Assembly (NCBI RefSeq): GCF_019575955.1
Contig: NZ_CP080575.1
Span: 1,612,001 to 1,676,000, forward strand
Reading direction: 5' to 3'
DNA length: 64,000 nucleotides
Source: Nesterenkonia pannonica
Lineage (GTDB): Bacteria > Actinomycetota > Actinomycetes > Actinomycetales > Micrococcaceae
Below, piece after piece: positions 21,174 through 32,531 of this stretch. Each line of letters opens with the position of its first letter. Positions within the stretch are counted from its first letter, which is position 1. The notes under the pieces were generated by a model. That model searched no databases, was not told the DNA's origin, and saw only the letters and a program-made list of their open reading frames with translations. The translations under genes and the position numbers were made by a program.

Positions 21174-23868
21174 GTGAAGTCTGAGGAGATCGCCCGCACC
21201 TGGTACGACTACTTCGGTGCCCGGGGCACGAAAGGGTTCCCTCGGCGTCGTTGGTCTCTCCTGACCCCTCGCTGCTGTTTACGGTGGTAAGCATGGTGCC
21301 CTTCATTCCCTACTTCCTCGGTGCGGAGACGCCTCCCTACAGCCGTGCTGTCTCGGTGCAGAAGTGCATCCGCACAGCCGACATCGAAGAGGTGGGCAAG
21401 ACTGCGCGGCACGGAACCTTCTTCCAGATGTGCGGCAACTTCAGCTTCGGCGACTATTTCAAGGAGAAGGCCATCCCCATGGCCTGGGAGCTGCTGACCG
21501 GCTCTCGGGACACGGACGGATCGAGTCCGAGAGGATTCGGCCTCGACCCCGACCGCCTCTGGGTCACCGTCTACCAGGACGATGACGAGGCCTACAGCAT
21601 CTGGCGGGACGACGTCGGCGTTCCCGAGAACCGGATCCAGAGGTTCGGTCCCGAGGACAACTACTGGAACACCGGGCAGCCGGGTCCAGGCGGGCCATGC
21701 TCGGAGGTTTACTACGACCGCGGGCCTGCCTACGGGATCGAAGGCGGCCCCGCAGCGGACGAGACACGCTACGTCGAAATCTGGAACCTCGTCTTCATGC
21801 AGGATCGACTCTCGGCAGTGCATTCCAAGTCGGAGTTCGAAGTGGCCGGTCCTCTTCAGAGCAAGAGCATCGACACCGGCCTCGGCCTCGAGCGCCTCGC
21901 CATGGTCCTCCAGGGCGTGGAGAACATGTACGAGACGGACCAGGTCCGACCAGTCCTGACCGTGCCGCCGAGCTGGCTTAAGCATCACCTATACCTCGAC
22001 AGAAGACCCTGAGGATCCCAACCACAGCAACGACGTGCGGCTCCGCATGATTGCCGATCACGTCCGGTCCGCTCTGATGCTGATCAGCGACGGGGTCCGG
22101 CCCTCCAATGAAGGAGGAGGCTTCATTCTTCGCCGCCTCATCCGACGGGTGATCCTGGCGATGCGCCTCCTCGGGGCAGAAGACTCCACGTTCGGCAGCC
22201 TGATCAGCGTGTCCCGCGATGCGATGAAGGGCGTCTACCCTGAGGTCGAGCGGCGCTTCGACACCATCCTTCGCGTCGCCGAGAAGGAGGAGCAGGCCTT
22301 TCTCCGTACGCTCTCAGCGGGCACTGCACGCCTGGACTCGGCAGTCGGAAGCGCGAAGGCACAGGGCGGACGCCTCTCTGGCGAGGACGCGTTCGCGCTG
22401 CACGACACCTACGGCTTCCCGATCGATCTGACCCTTGAGATGGCCGAAGAAGCTTGCGTTGATGTCGACCAGGACACTTTCCGCGAACTGATGGCGGAGC
22501 AGCGACAGCGCGCGCGGGCAGACGCGAAGGGCAAAAAGTCCGGGCACGCGAACACCGAGGTCTACCGAGAGCTGCTCCGGGACGTGCCGACCCACTTCAC
22601 GGGGTACACCGAGCACACCACCGAATCGCGCATCCGCGGCCTCGTCGTCGACGGGGCCGAGGCCTCCTCGGCGGGCGCAGGCCAGGAGATCGAGATCGTC
22701 CTCGACGCGACGCCCTTCTACGCCGAGGCGGGCGGTCAGGCACCCGACACTGGGCGCATCACCGGCGACGGCTTCATCCTCGAAGTCAGTGACGTCCAGT
22801 CCCCTATCAAGGGGCTGTCGGTGCATCGGGCCAGAGTCCTCGAGGGCGAGGTTCCAGCCGGGGCAGAGGCGCTCGGCACCATCGACGTCCGGCGACGCCT
22901 TGATGCGCAGAAGGCGCACTCGGCGACCCACCTGATCCACGCGGCACTCCACGATGTTCTCGGACCCGACGCCGTGCAGGCTTACTCGTTCAACAAGGAG
23001 GGCTTCCTCAGGTTCGACTTCACCCACGACGAGGCCCTCTCCCCGGAGCCCGCCAGGAGCTGGAGGAGATCACGAACTTGGCCGTTCGGGACAACTTCGC
23101 CGTGGAGACGAAGACGATGGCGCTGGATGAGGCTGAGGCGATAGGCGCCATGATGCTGTTCGGAGAGAAGTACGGCGACCAGGTGCGGGTGGTCGAGATG
23201 AACGGTCCATGGTCGCGAGAGCTCTGCGGGGAACCCACGTCTCCTCCACCGCTGAGATCGGGACCGTTGCGCTGATGTCGGAAGCGTCCGTGGGATCGGG
23301 CAACCGTCGCGTCGAAGCTTTGGTGGGCCTGGATGCCTTCAAGCACTTCGCAGCCGAGCGTACGCTCGTGAGCCAGCTCACCGAGATGCTCAAGGTCCCC
23401 GCGGATCAGGTGCCTGACCGCATCGCCTCGACGCTCTCGAAGCTCCGGGAGGCCGAACGTGAGCTTGAACGGCTTCGGGGCGAGCAGCTGCGCGCCGCAG
23501 CAGGCCAGCTTGCCGACCAGGCCGTCGATGCTGACGGCGTCTCCGTCGTTGCGCACCATGCCGGGAGCGCCACTGGCGACGACCTCCGCCAACTCGTCAT
23601 GGACCTGCGTCAGCGCTTCGGATCGCGAGCGGCCGTTGCGGCTGCAGCCGGGGAGTCCAAAGGACGTCCCGTCGTCGTCATCGGGACGACAGAGGCAGCC
23701 AGGGAAGAGGGCCTGAGCGCAGGCGATCTGGTCAAGGTAGCCTGCGGTGTGCTGGGCGGCGGAGGCGGCGGCAAGCCCGACCTCGCACAGGGCGGCGGCC
23801 AGGACGCCTCCGCCATTCCGGCAGCTCTGGACGCCGTGGTCGCCGCCGTTCGTGCACGCAGCGCATGA
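21174..23868 (+). CDS. alaS: alanyl-tRNA synthetase
   Basis: Class II synthetase charging tRNA-Ala, about 898 residues. It starts with GTG 21174 ([18 protein letters not shown]). Motifs include [48 protein letters not shown]-like regions, and the editing domain ([18 protein letters not shown] and the HxxxH/CxxxH region). The C-terminal DHHA1 domain ends [28 protein letters not shown]. Three GCCGGC replacements are diagnostic: VAGMVPF reads VVSMVPF at 21287; AELAGITYT carries GCTTAAGC at 21976-21983, shifting frame; and VQAGSFN reads VQAYSFN at 22980. Other frameshifts fall near 21235, 23055 and 23220. Stop and the next start overlap as ATGA. Confidence 0.95.
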
Positions 23869-24322
23869 GCAGTCCGCCTCGCCCCGGCGTCCGTCTCGCA
23901 GTCGACGTGGGCGACGCGCGTGTGGGGCTCGCTGCCTCCGATCCTGATGCACTGGTCGCCACGCCCGTGATGACCCTCCGCAGAGACGCGCGGAGAGGCT
24001 CTGACCTGCGCATGCTCGTGAAGATCGCGCAGGAGCGTCGCGCCCGCGTCATCTATGTCGGGCTGCCCCTCTCCCTCTCAGGCCAGGAGACCCCTCGACG
24101 CAGAAGGCGCGCGAGTATGCCGCAGAATTGACCCAGCGCCTCGAAGAGGCCAGTGTCGGCGCGGAGGTGACTCTTGTCGATGAGAGGCTCTCCACGGTGA
24201 GCGCGCAGAGCAAGATGCGCGCGGCCGGGGTCGAGGCACGTGACCAGCGGGACAGCATCGACCAAGCAGCGGCGGTCGAGATCCTCACGCATGCCCTGGA
24301 GGTTTTCCACAGGCAGCCGTGA
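23865..24322 (+). CDS. ruvX: Holliday junction resolvase-like protein YqgF/RuvX
   Basis: RNase H-fold protein implicated in rRNA maturation or junction resolution, about 152 residues. LAVDVGDARVGLAASDPDALVATPV carries the first acidic residue. VIYVGLPLSLSGQE follows, then (after a missing base near 24092) REYAAELTQRL, LVDERLSTVSAQSKMRAAG and DSIDQAAAVEILTHALE with the last acidic residues. It overlaps alaS by 4 bp and is translationally coupled. In related genomes mltG follows; here an unrelated gene does. Confidence 0.9.
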
Positions 24323-24362
24323 GTCCGTTGCTCTCGCAGCCAGGTCGGGAGATGCTGACGCT

Positions 24363-25102
24363 ATGGACGCTGCGCAGAGCCGGACGGATCACTTCTATCG
24401 CCCCGGCTCGCCCTTCACGTCAGCCGAGCTTCAGACCCTCGCCTCCGAGGGCGCACTGAGACCGGTTCTCGCCGACGTGTTCGTACGCGCGGCGGTGAGA
24501 GGCTCCCGCAGCGTCAGAGCCCAAGCGGCGCACGCGCTGCTCGGACCGAAGATTCGACCACGAGCCACACTCTGCGGCGAAACTGCCGCTTGGGCTCATC
24601 TCAGCGGGAGCGCACCGCAGCGCATCAATATCATCGCCCCGGCGCCACGCCGCGGCCGAACCTGAGAGAACCGATACTCTGGCAGGTCCACAGTGTGCCC
24701 CTGGAGGAGGAGGAGCAGATGCGACTGGGCGGGGCAGCCTTGACCACACCTGAGCGCACCGCAGAGGACATCTTCCTCGGGATCGGGACGGTGGGCACGC
24801 GCAAGCCCGCTGACCGACTCATCACCGTCAACGGATGGCTGCGGGAGGACCTGTGCTTCTGGCCGCAGCGTCCTGGCAAGGACGAGCACGTCTACACGCC
24901 CGGAGACGACGAGCAGAATACTCTGAGCCGCTTACTCGACCTGATCGGCCAGCTTCTCCAAGGCGTCGACGACCTGGAGGCCATGGCTGAGAGGATCGTT
25001 GAACGGACCAAACGCTCAGCGAACGGCGAAAAGGGACGCGCCGCACGCATCGCAGAGCTCCTCGATCAGTGTATTTCTCGACGCTTTCCGACAGTTCGGT
25101 AG
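24363..25102 (+). CDS. AbiEi-like antitoxin-fold protein, unpaired
   Basis: Protein of about 246 residues. Its pattern ([66 protein letters not shown], then a [20 protein letters not shown] segment) resembles AbiEi-type proteins common in Micrococcales. In those, an N-terminal winged helix precedes a nuclease-like fold. No AbiEii-like nucleotidyltransferase partner is adjacent, so an active toxin-antitoxin pair is not supported. A frameshift near 24645 joins the two halves. The 3' end runs into the convergent end of rel by about 37 bp, which may be an artefact of sequence errors. Assignment rests on overall pattern, not on a search. Confidence 0.5.
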
Positions 25103-27361
25103 ACGTCGTACACGCCGTCGATCCTTCGCACCGAGTTCAGCACGTGGTTGAGGTACCGCGGATCTCCCATCTCAAAGCTGAAGCGGGACACCGCCACGCG
25201 GTCCTTCGACGTCTGCACAGTGGCCGAGAGAATATTCACGTGCGACTCCGCGAGTATCCGTGTGACATCGGAGAGGAGCGACTTGCGGTCCAGCGCCTCC
25301 ACCTGAATCTCGACCAGGAAGACCGACGACTTGGTCGGGGCCCACTCGACATCGACGAGCCGCCCGGGCTGTTCGCGAAGCTGGCTGACGTTGCGGCAGT
25401 CTGCCCGGTGCACCGAAACTCCCTGACCACGGGTCACGAACCCTTCGATCTCGTCCGGCGGAACGGGTGTGCAGCAGCGGGCCAGCTTGGCCAGCACATT
25501 GCCTGCACCCTTGATGACCACTCCGGCATCCGAGTACTCCGTGGGCCGCGGCGCCGCGACGTGATGGGGGTGGTGTCATGCTCCTCGTCCTCGGCATCCT
25601 CTGGGTCGAAGAGGCTGTTGAGGTGCTCGATGACGTTCTGCGTCGACACGTGCTCTTCGCCAACCCCGGCATAGAAGCCCGAAATGTCCGAATAGTGGAG
25701 CTCCCCAGCGACTGCTGAGAGGACCTCAGGGTTCATCACCTTCTGCAGGGGCAGGTTCGATTTCCGGATCGCCTTGGTGAGCATCTCCTTGCCGCGCTCG
25801 ATGGACTCTTCACGGCGCTCCTTGGAGAACCAGTGACGAATCTTGTTCCGCGCGCGAGGCGACTTCACAAACATCAGCCAGTCGTACGAGGGTCCGGCCC
25901 CTCCGCCTTCGAGGTGAAGATCTCAACCCAGTCGCCGTGCTGCAGCTCCGAGTTCAGCGGTACGAGCTTTCCGTTGACTCGAGCGCCGATGGTCTTGTGG
26001 CCCACATCCGTGTGAATGCTGTAGGCGAAGTCCACGGGCGTCGCTCCCGCAGGCAGTGAGATGACCTCGCCCTTGGGCGTATAGACGAAGACCTCTTTGG
26101 CGTTGATCTCGTAGCGCAGCGAATCCAGGAACTCGTCCGGGTCCTTGGTCTCGGACTGCCAGTCGACCAATGAGCGCAGCCACCCGATGTCAGCTGTGGC
26201 CTGCGACTGCTGACGGGCCTCATTGGGGCTGTCTCCGGGGCTGACCGCCGTCCCGCCGTCAGCGCTCAGCGATGCGGGCGCTGCGGTTCCGTCCTCTTTG
26301 TACTTCCAGTGCGCCGCCACACCGTACTCGGCGCGCCGGTGCATCTCGTAGGTTCTGATCTGAACCTCAACCGGCTTGCCGGAGGGACCCAGCACTGTCG
26401 TATGCAGCGACTGGTACATGTTGAACTTGGGCATCGCGATGTAGTCCTTGAAACGCCCTGGAAGGGGATTCCAACGCGCATGAAGGGCACCCAAGGCCGC
26501 GTAGCAGTCACGGACAGAGTCCACCAGAACACGGACGCCCATCAGGTCATGGATGTCGTCGAACTCTTTGCCGCGCACGATCATCTTCTGGTAGATCGAG
26601 TAGTAGTGCTTCGGCCGTCCTGTGATGGTGGCAGCGATGCTGGCCTCATTGAGGTCATCGGCAATGGTCGCGCGGACCTCGGCGAGGAACTTCTCTCTGC
26701 GGGGTCCGATCCCCACCAGACGAACGATCTCCTCATACACCTTGGGGTAGAGGGCAGCGAAGGAGAGATCCTCGAGCTCCCACTTGATGGTGTTGACTCC
26801 GAGGCGGTGAGCCAGCGGCGAGAAGATCTCCAGCGTCTCCTTCGCCTTGCGCGCGCTGGACTCCGCGGGCACGTAGCGCCATGTGCGGGCGTTGTGGAGT
26901 CGGTCGGCCAGCTTGATCATCAGGACACGTATGTCCTTGGCCATAGCCAGGACCATCTTGCGCACCGTCTCAGCCTGTGCAGCATCCCCGAACTTCAGCT
27001 TGTCGAGCTTCGTCACGCCGTCGACGAGCAGCGAAATCTCTTCGCCGAAATCTTTGGTCAGCTGCTCCAGGGAGTACTTGGTGTCTTCCACGGTGTCGTG
27101 CAGCAGCGCAGCCGCCAGGGTGGGCCCGTCCAGGCCCAGCTCGGCCAGGATGGTCGCCACCGCCACCGGATGGGTGATGTAAGGATCGCCCGACTTGCGC
27201 TTCTGACCCTCGTGATGGTGGTGGGCCACGTCAAAGGCCCGCCGAATGAGGGCAAGATCAGCCTCAGCACTGTTCGCCTTGACCGCGCGCACCAGAGGCT
27301 CCAGCAGCGGCGAGTCGTCTGAGTGGGCCAGGGTGCCCACTGACCGGGTAGGTCGCGTCAT
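25066..27361 (-). CDS. rel: bifunctional (p)ppGpp synthetase/hydrolase
   Basis: Rel/SpoT homolog that makes and degrades (p)ppGpp. Order of domains is HD hydrolase ([19 protein letters not shown] near residue 47, HDTVEDT near 88, [12 protein letters not shown]), synthetase ([58 protein letters not shown]), TGS ([27 protein letters not shown]), a helical region, and C-terminal ACT ([30 protein letters not shown]). Frameshifts near 25900 and 25550 break the C-terminal third. An intact HD motif suggests hydrolase activity is kept, as in other actinobacterial Rel proteins. The neighbouring secF-secD-yajC genes are on the same strand upstream. Confidence 0.95.
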
Positions 27362-27373
27362 GATTCGCTTATT

Positions 27374-28573
27374 CTAAGCGCTTTCATGGCTCTCGACGCT
27401 CCCCACCTTGACGTCCGCCTTCAACGTCCCGGGCGTCGGCGGCGAACAGCGACTCCCAGTCGGGCACTTCGGCCTCTTCCACGTCGGGGCCTGCCGTCTC
27501 TGTCTCGGTCTCGGGCAGAGGCGGGAAGGAAACCGGCTGCCCGTCGTCTCCCAGCGGAGTGCCTGATGCTGTGATGGTGCGGATGCCCCCTGCGCCATTC
27601 GCTCATCGCGCATCGACAGGACCATCTGGGTATGCTCGCGAATGCTCGCGTCTCCCCGGCGGATGCGGGCGTACAGCGGAGCCTGGACGAAGATCGTCGC
27701 GACGGTGCCCACGATGATGCCGGTGAAGAGCGCCAGCGCGATGTCCTGAAGGGTTCCCGCCCCAGCAGCCATGCTCCGATGAAGAGAATCGACCCCACGG
27801 GCAGCAGCCCGACGACTGAGGTGTTCACAGATCGGACCAGGGTCTGATTGATGGCCAGATTCGTCCGCTCGGTGAACGTCTGGTCCTTCTGATCATGCAG
27901 CGGGGTCAGGTTCTCTCTGATCTTGTCGAACACAACCATCGTGTCGTACAGGGCGTAGGAGAGGATCGTCAGAAACCCGATGACTGCGCTCGGGGTGACC
28001 TCGAAGCCGGTCGCCGAGTAGATGCCGACCGTCGTGACGACGACGAAGCCCAGCCCCGTGAGGGCTGCCACAGACATCGTCCAGGTTCGGAAGTAGGCCG
28101 CCATATAGAGCGCGACCAGCACCAGAAAGACGACCAGTCCGATCATCATCTGCTGAGAGACGTGCTCGCCCCACACTGGACCGACGAATGTCGACGAGAC
28201 CTGGTCGGCACTGACGCCGTAGCCGTCCTGCAGCGCATCGGCTACCTGGATCGTCTCTGCGTCGTCCAGCTCGTCGGTCTGCACCCGCATGGTGCCCGGT
28301 GCAATGTTCGTGACCGTCGCGTCCTGGCCGGTGGTATCAGCCACGGCCTCCTCACCGATCCCGGGCTCTGTCTGCTCCGTCTGGGAGATGGTGAACTCGC
28401 TGCCCCCGTGAACTCGATGCCGAGATTGAAGCCGCCGCGGAGAAAGGGGATCGCGATGGAGATAAGGACCAAGGCAGCCGCAATCGCGAACCAGATGTTG
28501 GAACGCTGAATGAAGGGGTAGGCCTTCTCCCCGTATAGAGCTGGTTGCTTACCTTGGCAAAACCTGCTGCCAT
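27374..28573 (-). CDS. secF: protein translocase subunit SecF
   Basis: Membrane partner of SecD in the Sec translocase. It begins MAAGFAKVSNQLYTG (AKAGNQLYTG expected; GCTTAC at 28547). After frame breaks near 28490 and 28400, the periplasmic part has TMRVQTDELDDAETIQVADALQ. The membrane part follows, with WGEHVSQQMMIGLVVFLVLVALYMAAYFRTW, SVAALTGLGFVVVTTVGIYSATGFEVTPSAVIGFLTILSYALYDTMVVFDKIRENL and NQTLVRSVNTSVVGLLPVGSILFIGAWLLG. The tail beyond the last membrane span is acidic and split by further deletions, so its exact stop is approximate. SecD stop and SecF start overlap as TGATG. Confidence 0.92.
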
Positions 28574-30348
28574 CAGTCGTCCCTCCTTTCCTCGGAGGAC
28601 GGAGAGGCCGAGGCGCTCAGCACCTGTCCGTCCTCTGTCTCGGCCCGCTCTCGGCGGCGGGCCGCACGCTCACGGGCACGACGACGCTCGGCGATCGTCA
28701 TCTCGGCCCATTCCTCCTCGCTGTGCTCAGGAACCTCTTGGGCACGATCTGCCGCAGCGGACTCCTGCTCGGGGTCTGCGCCAAGCACCCCTGCTGCCTG
28801 GGGATCCGAATACACGACCTGGCTGCGCGAGAAGCGGCCCGCTCCTTTATAGAGCACGTCGACGCCCAGCTCCCGCGCCGAGAGGCCGGAGAAGCGCTTC
28901 CCGAGGCGAAGAAGCGTCGTCGCGCAAGAAGCTGCATCAGGGGTGGGTGAACAGGAAGACGAGGATCACGTCGATGAGGGCCGTGAGACCCAGAGTGAAC
29001 GCGAAGCCTCGCACATTGCCCACTGCGACGAGGTAGAGAACCACAGCAGCGATGATGTTCACCGCTTTGGACGCGAGAATCGTTCTGCGGGCCCTCTGCC
29101 ATCCGGATTCGACCGCGCCCGCCAGAGAACGGCCTTCACGGAGCTCATCCTTCACCCGTTCGAAATAGACGACGAAGGAGTCGGCGGTCAGGCCGATGGA
29201 GAGAATGAGCCCGGCGATGCCCGCCAAAGAAAGCCGGTATCCGTCCGACCAGCCGAGCAGGGAGATGGCCCACCAGGTCAGCGCGCCGACCACGATCAGT
29301 GACGGCATGGTCACGGCGAGGGCAAGCGCCCTGTACTGGTACACGGCATATCCCGCCGTCAGCAGAAGACCGATCAGGCCTGCGAGGAGGCCCATCCGCA
29401 GCTGGTCGGCTCCGAGCGTCGCAGAGATCTGCTGCTCCGACTCGATCTGGAAGCTCATGGGCAAGGAGCCGTAGCGCAGCTGCTCTGCCAGCCCCCGCGC
29501 TTCCTCCTCGGTGAATTCCCCGCTGATCTGCGCGTTGCCGTCGTAGATGGGCGCGTTCATGGAGGGCGCGATGATCACGTGGCCGTCAGAACAATGCCGA
29601 AAGGAAGGTCGCGCCGGTGTCGGGATTGCAGGTGATGATGGGCTCGTCATCGGACCAGTCAGCGCGCTCATCGAGGGAGATGTCGTCGCTGCACCGGTAG
29701 TTCTCGAACTCGGCGGCGAGCTCGGGCGTGACCCAGTTCGGGTCGGACGCATCCGTCGGCTCACCGGTCGGCTCGTCGAAGTCCTCCGGCTGAGCCTGGG
29801 CCTCCTCAGCTTCGGCGGCCTCCTCCTCGGCCTGCTGCGTCTGCTGGTCCAACTGCTCCTGGAGAGCGTCGAACTCGTCGTCGCTCATGTCCTCTTCAGC
29901 GGCATCGAGTGTGTCCTGGCGCATCTGCTCCTGCTGCTGCAGTGAGTAGATGGGGTCATTCCCTGCTGCAGCACCGGACGGAACTCCATGTCGGCACTGG
30001 CCTGGATCAGCTCCCGTGTGGCCTCGTCGGGAGTTCCGGGGAGATTCACGACGATGTTCTCCGAACCCTGAACTGCGATCTCGGCCTCGGCGACGCCCGT
30101 GCCGTCCACTCGCTGACGAATGATCTCGACGGCCTGCTCAAGCTGCTCGTCGTCGACCTCCTCGCCCGTCTCCACCTGCGGGAAAGCACCATCTGCGTGC
30201 CGCCCTCGAGATCGAGCGCGAGCAGCGGCGCCCATTGGGCCCGCCCGTCCTGCACTCCGTAGAGGAGCAGACCGCCCATTGTGACGAGGATGATCAGCAG
30301 CGCAGTCAGCGCCGCGAGCGCCCGACGCACGGGCTTGGGTGCAGACAT
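28573..30348 (-). CDS. secD: protein translocase subunit SecD
   Basis: Uses the proton motive force to aid late steps of export. It begins MSAPKPVRRALAALTALLIILVTMGGLLLYG, followed by LDLEGGTQMVL. The P1 head has a Glu/Gln-rich insertion (EEAEEAQAQPEDFDEPTGEPTDAS). The membrane part has LAEQLRYGSLPMSFQIESEQQISATLGADQL, GIAGLILSIGLTADSFVVYFERVKDELREGRSLAGAVESGWQRARRTILASKAVNIIAAVVLY and LGLTALIDVILVFLFTHP. A charged C-terminal tail ends SSEERRDD. Frameshifts fall near 30190, 29960, 29590 and 28925. It is coupled to yajC and secF by TGATG overlaps. Confidence 0.93.
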
Positions 30349-30726
30349 CAGTCGCGGGGCCGGGACGTGTCGTCGTCTGTGGAGTCGCCTGACTCGGTCG
30401 GCGCCTAGCTCGGTGATCTGTTGGACGGCCCCGAGGAGGAAGTCTGCGCGGTTGCCGGAGGAGAACTCAAGAGTGAGCCTCTGGCGCTCCTCATCGCGGT
30501 GTACGACAGTGCCGACGAGACCACCGGCGGTGACCACCTCGGCGCCCACTGTGGCCTGCGCGTGCGCCTGCTGCTGCTTATCGCGCATCTTCTTGCCGCG
30601 ACGGAAGGTGAAGACCATGAACAGGACCAGAAGGCCCAGCATGATCCAGATGAACGGGTCGTAAGCCGCGTTGCCCGCGGGGTCGCCGTTGCCTGCCAAG
30701 AGCGTGAGAAGAGGAAGATGATTCAC
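30348..30726 (-). CDS. yajC: preprotein translocase subunit YajC
   Basis: Small single-span accessory protein of SecDF. It starts MNHLPLLTLLAGNGDPAGNAAYDPFIWIMLGLLVLFMVFTFRRGKKMRDKQQQ, then GAEVVTAGGLVGTVVHRDEERQRLTLEFSSG and AVQQITELG. The NAAGD to NAAYD change is from GTAAGC at 30661. In the uncorrected frame it reads through into secD. With a one-base repair near 30400 it ends in an acidic tail STDDDTSRPRD, whose stop overlaps the secD ATG. That is the more likely natural structure. Confidence 0.88.
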
Positions 30727-30745
30727 AACGCGCCAGATTATCAGG

Positions 30746-31842
30746 TCAGACCCGAAGCGCGCCCTGCACCGTGAGGTTCACGACATGGTGCCGGGCAGCA
30801 GGTCCTGCGGAGGCGCGCTCTGCGCCCGGCGGCGTCAGTCCCAGATGCCTCCAGGCGGCCTCTGTCGCGACACGGCCTCTTGGGGTTCTGGCGAGCAGAC
30901 CCTCCCGAACAAGATATGGCTCCGCGACCGTCTCCACCGTTTCCGTCTCCTCGCCCACGATGACTGCCAGTGTCGAAAGCCCCACGGGACCGCCGCGGAA
31001 GGTGCGGCACAGGGCATGGAGCACCGCCCGGTCGAGACGGTCCAGCCCCAGCTCATCGACCTCATAGGTGTTCAGCGCCTCCGATGCCGCCCCAGATCCA
31101 CGAGCGGCACCTGTTTCACCAGCGCCCAATCTCGGACTCGTCGCAGCAGCCTGTTCGTGATGCGGGGTGCCCCTGGACCGGGAGGCAATCTCGGAGAACG
31201 CCTCATCCGTCACGCTGATGTCGAGCATTGCGGCCGAGCGCCGGAGAACCTTCTCGAGGTCGTCGGCGGAGTAGTACTCCAAGTGAGCTGTGAAGCCGAA
31301 GCGATCACGGAGCGGACCCGGCAGAAGCCCCGCGCGCGTCGTGGCCCCGACGAGGGTGAATCAGGGCAGCTCCAGAGGAATGGAGGTGGCTCCGGCTCCC
31401 TTGCCCACGATGATGTCGACGCGAAAGTCCTCCATCGCCAGGTAGAGCATCTCTTCCGCCGGTCGGGACATGCGGTGTATCTCATCGATGAAGAGCACCT
31501 CGCCCTCGGTGAGCGACGAGAGGATGGCTGCGAGGTCGCCGGCGTGCTGGATGGCTGGGCCGGAGCTGATCCGCAGCGGCGCGGCCATCTCCGCAGCAAT
31601 GATCATCGACAGGGTGGTTTTGCCCAAGCCGGGAGGGCCGGAGAGCAGGACATGATCAGCAGCGGTGTCCCGCATGCGTGAAGACTCCAGCACTAGGGAC
31701 AGCTGATTGCGCACCGTCGGCTGCCCGACGAAGTCGTCAAGGTTCTGGGGCGCAGTGCCGCTTCGAGCTGCTTCTCCTCCGCCCCGGGGGCAGGACTCAC
31801 CAGAGGTGAGCCTCCCGCGTCGGAGCGCTCAGCGTCGGACAT
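30746..31842 (-). CDS. ruvB: Holliday junction branch migration helicase RuvB
   Basis: AAA+ motor of the RuvAB complex. The start [14 protein letters not shown] precedes EAALRP and [17 protein letters not shown]. Walker A is [20 protein letters not shown], Walker [33 protein letters not shown], followed by [15 protein letters not shown]. After a deletion near 31360 come [17 protein letters not shown] and [13 protein letters not shown]. The C-terminal winged helix has [35 protein letters not shown] and [20 protein letters not shown]. Frameshifts also near 31770 and 31160. Overlaps the end of ruvA. Confidence 0.95.
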
Positions 31843-32469
31843 CTGATGCTCCCGCGCCGCTCAGGCCGCGCAGCGCCGCACGCAGCAGCGTTGAGGTGTC
31901 CGCCTCGGAGAGTGCTTAAGCTCGGCGTGGAGCGCCGCACCCAATGCCTTCTCGGCATCCTTCTCGCTCCAACCCAGAGAGACCAGCGCAGCAGTCACTT
32001 CGGCGGATGCCCCACTCGGCGCAGACCCCTCTGATTGCGGGGCCCCGGAGCCGCACTTTCGACCTCATCGAGAACAAGCTTGTTACCAGCTCGAGAAGGA
32101 TCCTCTGCGCCGTCTTCTTGCCTATGCCCGGCACGCGGGTGAAGGCGGCGGTGTCCGAGTCGCGAATTGCGCGACGGACATCCTGCGGAGAATGCACGGA
32201 AAGCACGGCGAGAGCAAGCCTGGGACCCACGCCGGAGATCGACAGCATCGACGTGAAGATCTCTCGCTCCCCGTCTCGGCGAAGCCGAAGAGCAGAGGGG
32301 CCTCGTCCTGGCGGGGCACGTAGCTGGTCCTCAGCATGACCTGCTCGCCGACGCGCAGCTGGGACAGGGTCTGTGCCGTCGCGCTGACATGCAGGCCAAA
32401 GCCGGAGACGTCGATGACGGCGTGGTCCAGCCCAGTGTGGAGGACCTCACCCCTAATGCTTGAGATCAC
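31829..32469 (-). CDS. ruvA: Holliday junction DNA helicase subunit RuvA
   Basis: Junction-binding subunit. The N-terminal OB domain is MISSIRGEVLHTGLDHAVIDVSGFGLHVSATAQTLSQL. VMLRTSYVPRQDEAPLLFGFAE follows. The middle HhH region is ISGVGPRLALAVLSVHSPQDVRRAI, then FTRVPGIGKKTAQRILLEL. The C-terminal domain III ends ALHAEPALSEADTSTLLRAALRGL when GCTTAAGC at 31914-31921 is read back as GCCGGC. As given, the extra two bases shift frame. Other deletions fall near 32275 and 32050. The ruvC-ruvA-ruvB order is standard. Confidence 0.93.
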
Positions 32470-32531
32470 GCCGTCGTCTCCTTCGCTGCTGAGTCCCCTA
32501 TTAGAACAAACCTTCGAGTACTCTAGCGGCC

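Noticed and set aside
25874-27322. Long open frames antisense to rel, thrS and other genes
   Set aside because: They mirror the codon structure of high-GC genes and show no protein family motif; the sense frames carry full conserved domains.
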